Positions 25,143 through 35,050 of a stretch of DNA of 64,000 nt are shown one piece after another. This stretch comes from Nymphaea colorata (taxonomy: Eukaryota > Streptophyta > Magnoliopsida > Nymphaeales > Nymphaeaceae), in NCBI RefSeq assembly GCF_008831285.2, contig NC_045146.1, forward strand, positions 4,120,001 to 4,184,000, given 5' to 3'. A program made the position numbers and the translations under genes. Position 1 is the stretch's first letter. Every line of letters begins with the position of its first letter. The notes under the pieces are model-generated. The model did no database searches. It saw only the letters and a list, made by a program, of their open reading frames with translations, and was not told where the DNA came from.

Positions 25143-26354
25143 CTAGGACAGAAGGATAGATGGGCGGACTTCATCCCACCATTTTACATATTCGGGACCC
25201 ATTCCTAGACCAAGGACAAGATACAAGTGAGCAAATGATTCCCAATGTTGCTGGGCATAGGTGTATATCCCGGACCACTCTTCAGTGTCTAGTTCACACT
25301 CCACAATGGCTCCTTCTGACTCAATTGGATATGCCTTCCTCTGACGCAGTGAGAATTGCCTGAGGCAACGCTCCAGATGATATTCAATTATGAAAAACGG
25401 TCTCAATAGAAGACTTCCTCTGACTGGGTTGTAAGTGTATCTTGACTTGATGACCTCTCGATCAAAGAAGTCCCAAATGATGGTGGAGTCATCAACTTCC
25501 TCCATCTTTCTGCGGTAGTGCTCCATACTAGATAACTGACCGTCTGTGTTTTGAAAATGACATGATTGTGGCCCCACATGTTTGTAGAACCATGCTTGCA
25601 GTGCAAAGACACATCCTTCTATCGAGTCTGCATCTCCAATTGAAAATTTGGCCAACCCTCTGTAAAGGAATGCCAAGGCTGCCATTGCTATGGAAATGTG
25701 ACGGACTTGGACATGCCCCCATTTTCTGAAGAGGCGAGCTATGCGGAAATCCATTATGTGTTCTTCATTATTGAAGAAGATAAGACCCACGGTACAAGTC
25801 ACTATGGAGTTTTTGTACTTGTCTGCAACAGTTCTAGATAGTGACGCAGGGTTGACAAATTGGGAGTATGTTTCACCAAGCTCTTGTAGTTGAAGATATT
25901 GATGTCCATCTTTCTCTAGAAAATGCCAACTCCTTTTCCCTGTGAGTTTACGAATCACTTCTAGAGTTTTGACTTGACCTTGGTTTACAAGGAACTGGTC
26001 TTCAATTGGACCTCTTGGGTCACCTTTTGGTTCTGGCAAACCCATAATGTTGGAGAACTCATCAAGAGTGATTGTCATTTCACCCCATGGAAACCAGAAT
26101 GTGTTGGTCCTTGGGTTCCATCTTTCAGCAATTGCATGGATTAGATTGCCATTGATAGGCTGTATGGCAAGACTGACTGCTTCTTCAAGTCCGCAATCCT
26201 CTAAGTGATCCGGGAACATACACCGAAAAGTTGGGTACCATGAAAGATACCACTGAGGTAGGTAGACTCCACTTGGGATGATGCGAAGTCCGGATCGGCC
26301 TTGACATGACCCGAATAGGATGTGGTCATATGGGAAGATACTTTCTGAGTCCAT
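25143..26354 (-). CDS. Retrotransposon ORF1 with plant mobile domain, copy 2 (intact, 403 aa)
   Basis: The unbroken version of the ORF1 seen at 16079-17288. It has ATG at 26354, TAG at 25145-25143 and 403 residues. The PMD occupies about residues 50-330, with RWNPRTNTFWFPWGEMTI and DEFSNIMGLPEPKG as clearest motifs. The tail adds LERCLRQFSLRQRKAYPIES, a Glu/Asp-rich stretch and a Trp-rich end (WWDEVRPS). It lies between leader and gag in the same direction. Position and domain fit ORF1 of Ogre-type elements. The function in transposition is unknown. A host gene origin is unlikely because the same ORF sits in both internal copies. Confidence 0.88.
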   Translation of the reverse strand: MDSESIFPYDHILFGSCQGRSGLRIIPSGVYLPQWYLSWYPTFRCMFPDHLEDCGLEEAVSLAIQPINGNLIHAIAERWNPRTNTFWFPWGEMTITLDEFSNIMGLPEPKGDPRGPIEDQFLVNQGQVKTLEVIRKLTGKRSWHFLEKDGHQYLQLQELGETYSQFVNPASLSRTVADKYKNSIVTCTVGLIFFNNEEHIMDFRIARLFRKWGHVQVRHISIAMAALAFLYRGLAKFSIGDADSIEGCVFALQAWFYKHVGPQSCHFQNTDGQLSSMEHYRRKMEEVDDSTIIWDFFDREVIKSRYTYNPVRGSLLLRPFFIIEYHLERCLRQFSLRQRKAYPIESEGAIVECELDTEEWSGIYTYAQQHWESFAHLYLVLGLGMGPEYVKWWDEVRPSILLS

Positions 26355-27130
26355 CTAGACAAGAGAAGGTATTAGACTTTGACATGAATTGACCCAATAG
26401 AGACTCGAGAAGAGTTTTGACATTGGGTTTGGACATGGACTTAGGGGCAAAGTAAAACATCACATGCGTCCAAACAAGCAGTTAATGAAAAATTGATAAT
26501 GCAATTCCTAGGACTCTTACCTATATGCATTATTTTGAAAATTGGTCTTGGAACCTATGGAAAATAAATGGGTAAATGGTTCTTTATTTATCCAAAATTT
26601 ATGGTATACCTATATACCAAATTTATGGTACTAGCATTGACTCCTCCAAGGGTTTTCTAGATTTGGGCTCTCCGTTTCTCCTTGTTCACCCATCGATATA
26701 CCGGGACTATTGTCCGTTTCGGTACTAATGGGGGGACTTCTCAGTCCAATTGGGTGGTCCAGTTGTAAGGCTATATCTTGGACTAATGTCCTAGAAATAG
26801 CCCGGCAACATGATGACCGGGATATGATATATGTAAGGATTTGTTTTTCAAAATTCATGAGAAGATGCAAAATAGATGGCTCTATTGCATACATTCCTAA
26901 GAGATGGATTTGAAATTTTGAGAGCATACATGGGCTGCATACAATCCTTAAATTGAGGAGGGGTAGGATAAATTGAAATGAATGAGGTTCATGAAATCTC
27001 CTCAATGTACACTACATGACGTCGGTATGCATTTTTGTGAATTTAATTTTTTTTTTTGTGCAATTGATGTCCGACATTGGTGAAAATAACTCATATATGA
27101 TCCAAATAAGTCTTTAAACAAACAATGACG
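26355..27130 (-). other. Retrotransposon 5' leader, copy 2
   Basis: Nearly identical to 17289-18065, including the 124-codon open frame (27005-26631). No domain recognised. Confidence 0.6.
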
Positions 27131-27149
27131 GGTCCCACCGGGTGTGCCA
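27131..27149 (-). other. Primer-binding site, copy 2
   Basis: Identical to 18066-18084, two bases from the start of LTR 3. Confidence 0.7.
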
Positions 27150-27151
27150 TC

Positions 27152-30100
27152 TGTTCGCACCCCACTCCTTTTTTGCACCCCACTCCTTTTTCAAGAAGGT
27201 CGAAATGCGAGTCAGCAAAATTCTTTTAAAATTGGGGTTTTGAGAAAATTTTCAAGAGAAAGGGATCCGCTCGTCGGTACGAGGTCCAACCGTTCCTGCC
27301 GCCTTTAACAGGGGTAATTAGACCAAGGACTAAGAATCATTTGGATCATATACGAGTTATTGATGTAAGTCCTATATACTTATGCATTGAGGTTTTGGAT
27401 TCAAGAACCGAAATTCATTTTTTTGAATAAATGAATTTGAATATTGGGGGTTTTCAAGTTGGTTTAAAAACCTTTGTTTTGGTGTTATTTGAAACACATA
27501 ATTCTTGAGGATTTTTGAAGATTTGGAATTGAGTTCTTTGTTGTGAACTCTAGATGATGATAAAAATTGATTTTGAACTCTTCTTTTGTCAAATCATGTG
27601 ATTTGTAGAATTCATTCTTTTGAAAGAACATAGGTTCCAAATTGTTAGAAAACATGTTTTTCAAATGCACTTTGGCCAAAAGATTATGAATGTGTTTTCT
27701 TTTGAAGTTAAGTGAAGTTTACAAATTCTCATTGCAATATGACTTGGTCACTTTTTGCAACTTAAATTTGAATCACTTAATTTCTTGAGAATGTGCATGT
27801 GGTGCCATTGATTTTGAGTGAAAGTGAATGCATGAAACGAGAATGGAAACTATATGGAACATTCATTCTTCTCTCTCTCATAATCCATCAAGATTCATTC
27901 ATATGAAACATACATTCTTCACTCCCTCATAATCTCTCAAAGTCCGTATTGCACGTCATACAATCTATACATGAAGATTGATTAAAATGTAGGACTTTCT
28001 CTATATGTGCTCATTATATGATTAAGCACATGAATTAGAGATGTAGTCCATAAGCTTGAGGCTTGACATAAAATTATCAAAATGATGAAAATATATAAAT
28101 GATGTCAAGTTCAATCTTTGAAATTGATGGGAGACATGGATGACGTCCACTTTTGTCTCAAAATAGCTAAAAATCAGACCTTGTGTTGATTTAAATAGCT
28201 GAAAATTGTGGACATTGATTCCAATAAGGACTTGTTTCTTAGATAGAAACAATGAGTTTTTCAAATCTATTCAAATTCCAGATTTCGTAGTAATGAAATC
28301 ATCAACTCCTTTGGATGGTTCTAGGATGGTTGGTATTTCAAATATGTAAATTTTGATATTCTTGAACCAATTCCTATGAAACATGGTCTGATTTCAACAA
28401 CATACATACATCTTACGTATGGGTTTGCTGAAATTAAGTAAAAATGAAATGAAAATAATTTATAATCTTGCACTAGAAAAATCAATAAAAATGGCCCATT
28501 TCCTTAAAGACCGGTTTGGAAACATGTTCCAACCTGATTTTAAGGGAGGAATGTAATTTTTGACAAGAAATTGGATACATATATGTACATATATAACAAT
28601 GTATACATATACGTACCTTACTTTTCAAAATGAAATTTTATCAAGGGACCGCATGACTCATGAATCATGATGATTCATGGCTGGGTTCTTTTATGTAGGA
28701 AGATTGAGAACTTGTTTCAAATCTTCCCTACTACCCTTGATTAATTAAATTGAAAGACATGAATCGAAATGACTGTGAATAAGAAAGAAAATAAAACAAT
28801 ACTCAAGCTTATTCGTCCATCATTTCGCCATGCAAGGGTGGATCACATTCATAAAAACGTATCCATCCCTTATAGGCATTTTCATCATACGTGATGCAGC
28901 AAAATCACTCTCTCACCGTGGGATTCTCTCATGGTAGGGAGTTCAAAATGGTATTAAGTTGGTTCCTTTGAAAGGGATGTGGCCTTGGGGCCCATTTCAA
29001 AATTTGATACTTGGGTTCATATTTAAGAAAAAAACCGACATATGCATGCATTATGCATTAACATGTACATTGAAGCGTAGGTTTCCCTTAGCTGGACATC
29101 ATTCCCAGCCGTAAGCAAATGAAAATAAACCCTTCCACGAATTGCTGGAATTAAAATAAATCAACAATAAGCTAAAGTAGAAGAGAAGTGAGTTAAGATC
29201 ACCTACCTTGCGGTCGGTCTTGATGTTTGTCCTTCGTCTTCACTTGTTTTCTAACCCAAGCAATCCTAAGCAAGAATCCAACCGTGGATTCAAGCTTAGC
29301 AAAGCTAGAATAAGAAATAGCTTGCTTGCTGGAATTTGGAGTGGTAAAGAGGGCTTCTCACCACTAAAATCCTAAGTAAGGGTTCACTTAAGCACCCTAA
29401 CTTAGCAAAATCAATGGGGAGAATAGAAGAAAGTGAAGAAGAGAATGGGAGAAAAAGGGGAAGGGGGCTTGGACGAACCTCTTCTCTCTTCCTTGGCTTC
29501 TCCCTCCTAGCTCCTTGGCTGCAGCAATTTGATAAAATACTCCAAAATTTCGTCCTCCCCCTTAGTGGCCAAGGGGAGGATTATATAGAAGAGGAGGTGG
29601 GTTCAACCACCTTCTTAACTCACATTGGGAACTTACTTAAGACCTTGGGGACTTGTAAAATGAGTTAAATAGACTTTAAAGGCTCTAATTGACCATTTCT
29701 CAGCCCATTTCCACGAGCTAGGTGGGCTGGGCTAGGTTTGGTCAACTTGGGTTCAGACCTAGGTGACCATTTTGACCAAAATTTTGGACGAAAATGCCCT
29801 TGCACAGGGTTTTGCCCTTATTTTGTACTATTTATTTATTTTTTGTTTGAAATCGAGCTTATAAGGTTAAAACCTAGTTACTAAGCTCCAAATGCCATTG
29901 AATTATGATAATTAAATTTAAATTTTAATAAAATTTAAAAATTTTATCAAATTTGGTTCGAAAAGGGTATTTTCGTCCAAAACTTGATTGAAAATGGATT
30001 TCAACTGAATCAAACTTTCACTTGAGAAATTCAATTTAAATTTGGTATTTGATTCATGCATTTGACAAATTCAAATGTTTATTTGCCTTTCATAAACCAT

Positions 30101-30966
30101 TTTAGGCTTTTTAATCTTAAGTTGACCGTAGAAGGGCAAAATTGTCCAAATTGATCAATTTCGACCAATTGACCAAAGTCAAAGCTCATTTGCAAGTAGT
30201 TTGACTTTATTTGAGGTAATTTGATAAATTTGGGTCAAGAAAGCTCTTAATTGAGCTAAATTGTACTTTGACTGAGTTTAGTCAAAGTGGGTTTGGTTCG
30301 GTCAAAGTCTATTTTCGTCCATTAATTGGATCATGAGACAGACTTACGTTTTGACTGTGTTGAGCCCATGGTGACCGAACCTAGCTGGAATTGGCACCAC
30401 ATTTGAGTGCACCCGGGTCAAACCTACTTGGATTAAGTAGGTTAGGTGAGTTTGACCAGTCTAGTAATTGCTTCCTTGAAAATGATTTTTTTCTTTAAGG
30501 AGGACCTGGTTAAAGAAGAGAGAGAGACATAAATGTCTCTCTTTTCCTAGGTTTCTCCTTTATTTCTTCTTGAAAATGACTTTTCTTCAATTAATTTGAG
30601 AGAAAATATTTATTTATTATTTTTTTGACATGGAGGGGGCATGGCCCCTGGGGGGGCTCTTGACCACACGGGCTAGGTGGGGCCCACACGTGGGTCCCAC
30701 GTAGCATTTTAGACTGAATTGGATCCAATTCTTGGATCTAAGTCAAAATTTACATTTTGCAATTGGATTTGGATTTCAAATGACATTTGCAATTGAATTT
30801 GGACTCGTAATCCTGCATTGGGATTCGTGTATCGGGTTAAATTCACGATTTGAATCTAATTGTTCTTTAGATTCGAAATTGGCTTTGAAATTGCAAATTT
30901 TCACAATTCTTTTGTGAAATTTTCACATTGCTTCAATTTTGATGTGGAAAAATTTGGGGTGTTAAC
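27152..30966 (-). repeat. LTR 3 (right; 5' LTR of copy 2)
   Basis: 3815 bp. It is 18 bp longer than LTR 1 because GCACCCCACTCCTTTTT is tandemly duplicated at 27156-27192. The right end reads GGTGTTAAC then CGCATC, so the expected terminal A is changed or lost. The bases outside do not repeat the TAAGC before LTR 1, so no target duplication flanks the whole array. Confidence 0.93.
29581..29587 (-). promoter_or_regulatory. LTR 3 TATA box
   Basis: TATATAA on the minus strand at the same relative position as in LTRs 1 and 2. Confidence 0.45.
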
Positions 30967-32115
30967 CGCATCAGCTTATTTGAAGTGATGTAAGTCTTTT
31001 ATCATTGTTAACTGGTGCTTGTCATTAGGCATTCAAAATTCAACTTGTAATCGAGCAAAAACTAGTACGAAAGGACGTGCTTATAAAAGGTATACGTGCA
31101 ATGGTTCTACTGGACCTAATAAAAGGACATGGTTGAACCTTAATCTAAGATCTGAATATGATAACCCTTCAGTAATGCAAATGCACATCACATTCAGAAA
31201 CAATATTGCTGGAGGTTCCAATGACAAAATATGAAATGATGAAGACAAATGTTCAGATATCATTGTGATAATGAAAATATATGTGAATCAATCTAAGATC
31301 TGAAGTTGTGTGCTTTACAATGTTCAAACATCATACCCAAAAACGAAAAATACCATGTTACGGATGCATTCAGGCTGCGTACAATGTGCTATACCGAATA
31401 TTTCACAAAAAAAGAGGAAAAAACGACAAACCCTAACCGTGACCTAATCGGACGCATTCAGGCTGCTTATGACAGAGCAGATAGGGAGAGAGAGACTTAC
31501 AAAGGACTTCTATTGAGAAGGAGGATCAGGAGCAGCACCACTCAGCAGCGGTTCTCTCTGATGGCAAGGAAAAGAGACGGTGAGTTAATCTGGCGATCTG
31601 TCGAGTCCTCTTTATCTTCTCCCTCTGTCTAGATTGCAACGGATTAGAAAGGGCTTCATTGCAAAGGCTGACTTGGAGAGGGGAACAAGAGAGAGAATGA
31701 GAGAGGGAGAGAGAGAGACACTACCTTGCGAGAAAGAGAGGCATGGGTGGAGTGGAGGGAGCGGCTTTCACCCGACGCGGCTGCACTGCACGGGTGGAGT
31801 GGTGGGAGCGGCTTTCACCCGACGCGGCTGAAGAGGGAGCGCCTATGAGACAACGGGAAAGAAGAGGGAGCGGCTGCGGCACGGGAAGGAAGAGAAGGAA
31901 GACGCGAGAGCGCTCGCGTGCCCTAACAGGCAAAAAATTATTTCTCGAAAAAAATTTCCGTCTCCGCAGGTGGGAATTTTTTTCCGAAAAAAATTGCCTG
32001 GAATCGACCTCAACGGTCGAATAAATTTTTCCCCGTTTGATACGGTGGAAAAATTTTAAATATTTGAATTTTATTTCTCGATGAACAGTGTATTTCCTGT
32101 TCATCAAACGGCCCC
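30967..32115. other. Right arm of the Harbinger element
   Basis: No credible coding sequence. It holds a GA-rich plus strand (31480-31740), a GC-rich block with a tandem duplication (31745-31830), and AT-rich terminal sequence with GAAAAAAATT motifs. On the minus strand it lies upstream of the Myb/SANT-like gene, so it may have been promoter or leader before the 26-kb insertion separated them. Confidence 0.55.
31745..31830. repeat. Tandem duplication, 39-bp units, period 47
   Basis: Two copies at 31745-31783 and 31792-31830 differ at one base. Each contains GAGCGGCTTTCACCCGACGC. GC-rich compared with the surroundings. Confidence 0.85.
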
Positions 32116-32119
32116 TTAA

Positions 32120-32319
32120 GGTTGCGTTTGATTCCCCACAAGGAGATTTAAAATCCATGACAGCTGAAATCCACAGTTTTATCGTGAATGCTGAAATCCA
32201 CAATCATCCACCTGCAATGTAGATATCAAATTCACGATATAGTGTAAAAAGCATGAATTTCAGATCAGATGAGGAAGGGTCGGACTTCAGATCACCACAG
32301 ATCTGAATCAAATGCGACC
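32120..32319. mobile_element. Tourist-like MITE (200 bp) abutting the Harbinger end
   Basis: Left tip GGTTGCGTTTGATTC, right tip GAATCAAATGCGACC (14 of 16 bases inverted-complementary). The flanking duplication is TAA at 32117-32119 and 32320-32322. There is no coding capacity. Size, TIR type and TAA duplication fit a non-autonomous PIF/Harbinger (Tourist) element. Confidence 0.8.
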
Positions 32320-32322
32320 TAA

Positions 32323-33760
32323 TTGTTGAGATTGTTACAAGATATTATTATCCGTGCATGAGTATTTTACAAATAAAATTTTGTGAATTTAAATTGAATT
32401 TTGGTCTATGTCTTGAGAACAAATTAAGGCGGAAAATTTACAGCGAATGATTTATGGAACTACCGCGAGAAGCATGACATTAACAAATAGTCAATAACTA
32501 CAAAAACACCATAAAAAATAGTCATCGATAAACATATATAGACCAATTGCCAAAAATGGTAAGAAGTATGTGAAAAAGAAAATCTTTTAAATAAATTTTG
32601 AGTCAAACTTTTAATATTGTTGTGCAGATCTTAATCTGAAGCTGAAGCTTGGCATAAGCCTCTACACATACCAAAAGGTAAATTATTTTAAAACCTTTTG
32701 TTGTATTGAATATGCTAAAGTCTTACCTTAAACTAGAGACAAACTATGAAAATGAGAAAAAATATATTTTTATTAGTTATAATAATATTTCTGCAGCCTA
32801 ATCGCTTCTCCAAACCAAAATCTCATTTGTAAATTTCAATAGAGGAAATTTTTTATGAATCAAGTTAATGGAGTTTGAATCTAGATAATCAAAACCATCT
32901 TTAATAAACCATGATGGAGAAAAGCAAGATAAAATCATCACACATATAAGAAATTTAACATTGAATTAGATAATCATCCTTAGAAAAGTGAGAAAGCTCT
33001 TTGAAATTTATGAAAGATGTTAAAATGAATTTGAATAACAACCATGGGAAAATAAATCTTTTGCAATTGGGACTTGGTAGAAAGACCACTACATAAAAAG
33101 ATTATGGTCTAAATTAGATCTGCTGAAAAAATGAGGATTGCTTTGCTCAAAAGTCAAAGCTAGCTCTATTTATCTGGAAAAATATGAAGTACATGTTAAT
33201 GAAACCATTGTTTTTATGGTCAAATTACAAATTAAAAAGAATTATTAACCATTGCAGTTGAACCTGTTACCAACTTGACGTTAATTTACAATTTCCAAAT
33301 GAAGACCTAAAATATGAAGTTTATGTAGAACAAGCACTTGGTTTCATAAACTAATGAAAAAAGGAAAAGGTGTACAAGCTAAATAGAGCGTGTTATATAG
33401 TCTAAATCAAGCATCATAATGAACCAAGATATCAAATGCATGGTGATTGTTATTCAACTTATAAAATAATGACTTCATTTGAATTTATATCTACTTTACA
33501 GGTGGCAAAAAACTTTTGAGATATAGTGACTTTTTTGTCAAGCACTACAAACACAAAGACAAGACATTTTAAATACAATGGTTATAGTTAACTCTCTGAA
33601 AATCTTATTGCAACAATTAAAAGATACATAATGAGGTTCATTTTAAGTATTAGGAAGCAATTTGAAGGGAACATGATATTTCCATTCATCATATGGATGC
33701 TTCACATTTTATTAGAATGTCATGTTCTCGTCATCAACAATATGCTATTACAGTGTGACA
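32323..33760. other. AT-rich intergenic DNA
   Basis: No gene or clear element boundary seen. Part of it may belong to the hAT element whose relic follows. Confidence 0.5.
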
Positions 33761-33769
33761 TCATTATTA

Positions 33770-34240
33770 AGTAGGTATTTTTATTGTTACTATTGATTGT
33801 CAACTACTAGAATTAATTAGTAGATTTAATAAGAATTCCCTAGAATTACTTTTCTTGAGCTCATTACTCGACCCCAGAAATGAATATAGGTTGTTTGATG
33901 AAGAAGATTTGTATACTCTTGTAGATAAGTTCTATCATGAAGATTTTTGTGAGTAGGATTTTATTGTAGTAAGATATGAATTGATGCATTATGAGTTTGA
34001 TATCTTTTGTCATTCAACTTTTCAAAATTTGAGATGTATGTTAATCAATGATGTTATAAACTGATAAAAGCAAAATATACCCTTCAACATGCAAGTTGAT
34101 TTGTCATATTTTAACACTTCTTATATCTAAAGCAATTATAGAACATGCATTTTCTACTATGAAACTTATAATGACAAGATTGTGTAACAAAACAGAGGAT
34201 GAGTTCTTTGCATATTACCTATTTTTATGTATTAGGAAAT
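33770..34240 (+). pseudogene. Decayed hAT-family transposase (C-terminal part)
   Basis: Conceptual reading on the plus strand gives LDPRNEYRLFDEEDLYTLV followed by KFYHEDF, then after several stops and frame changes a stretch ending with LISKAIIEHAFSTMKLIMTR. These match the order of the hAT C-terminal region in TTF-type/ZMYM-like plant transposases, where the last part is the dimerisation domain. No long frame remains, so this is a relic. The ends and target duplication are not visible. Confidence 0.65.
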
Positions 34241-34388
34241 AAATAGCCCAAAAGTTTGGCTCAGATGCTATTACTAATACTTTTTTATAAAAGGAAAACT
34301 CATGAAACACAATTGAAATAGCAAAATAGGTGAAGTATATTATCAACTTGCCTTAATTTTTTCATGTTAATTTATGTTTGAATTTTTC

Positions 34389-34811
34389 TTAGCTTGAATA
34401 ACTAATGCAGTTTTTTATATGAATTGTTAACATGCATCTCCAATCCATTCCTCTGTTTCCAGTAAAGACAGACGACTGCATTGACATGAACTGTTTGAAT
34501 GACACCGTTGTTGCTTTCTCCTTAGGTAGTGCGGTGATGTCGCTTGTAGGAGATGCATGGCTCCTCTGATCACTGACCATCGACTGAACTAAAGAGGTGA
34601 GAGTTTGCAAAGTTGTCAGTAATATAGTCTGCTTATTAACAGGTAGAGTCTGCCTCGGTGGGGTTTGGACACCCACACTAGTATGGGTGTATTGTTGTCC
34701 TGACATACTATTATCCAATGGGGTATGTACATCAAAATGAGCCGAACTTAGCTCTCTTTGTGCATCTGTAGCCGGCTCAGCTTTCTTCTTACCCTTACAT
34801 TGGTATTCCAT
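34389..34811 (-). pseudogene. gag: Ty3/gypsy gag N-terminal fragment
   Basis: A 140-codon frame starting MEYQCKGKKK, with a Gln/Thr/Ser-rich middle and FKQFMSMQSSVFTGN near the end, which resembles the start of the gag core in plant Ty3/gypsy elements. It lies about 220 bp downstream (minus strand) of a primer-binding site and LTR edge, where gag should begin. Sequence beyond the fragment is lost. Confidence 0.55.
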
Positions 34812-35034
34812 ATGTACAAACGAAAACGTTCATTCTCATTACAAAGTCTGAGACAACTTTTACAAGTCTCATTTGCAAAGATGCATAACAATCATCAAGA
34901 CATCAATCCATCACATACGTATATATCATAGTAAAATCAAAACTTCAATAGAAGCTAGCTCAAATAGCGCGTACCTAGGCAACACGACTTCACAAATAGG
35001 CTCTAACTCACATCCATAGTGGGGTTTTGCCATA

Positions 35035-35046
35035 GCTCTGATACCA
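35035..35046 (-). other. Initiator-Met-type primer-binding site
   Basis: On the minus strand TGGTATCAGAGC, the classical tRNA-iMet complementary sequence of plant retrotransposons, four bases after the LTR end TGTGACA. Confidence 0.85.
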
Positions 35047-35050
35047 AAAT

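Larger units (their letters stand above)
21972..27151 (-). mobile_element. Tat/Ogre-like internal region, copy 2 (truncated at the gap)
   Basis: Equivalent to 12913-18086 of copy 1, with about three base substitutions noticed by eye and about twenty one-base indels. It holds the N-terminal pol fragment, Gag-Pro, ORF1, leader and primer-binding site. The gap hides RT, RNase H and integrase. Confidence 0.9.
658..32115 (-). mobile_element. PIF/Harbinger DNA transposon, split by a nested retrotransposon array
   Basis: The left end begins GGGGCCGTT at 658 and the right end finishes AACGGCCCC at 32115, so the tips are inverted copies. Both are flanked by the 3-bp duplication TTA (655-657 and 32116-32118), typical of PIF/Harbinger. 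Without the nested LTR array (4921-30966) the element is about 5.4 kb, a usual size for an autonomous member. It carries the two expected genes, a DDE transposase and a Myb/SANT-like protein, both on the minus strand. The left arm is 658-4920 and the right arm 30967-32115. The exact TIR match is only about 9 bp and TTA is a weak marker. That both ends belong to one element is therefore probable, not certain. Confidence 0.65.
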
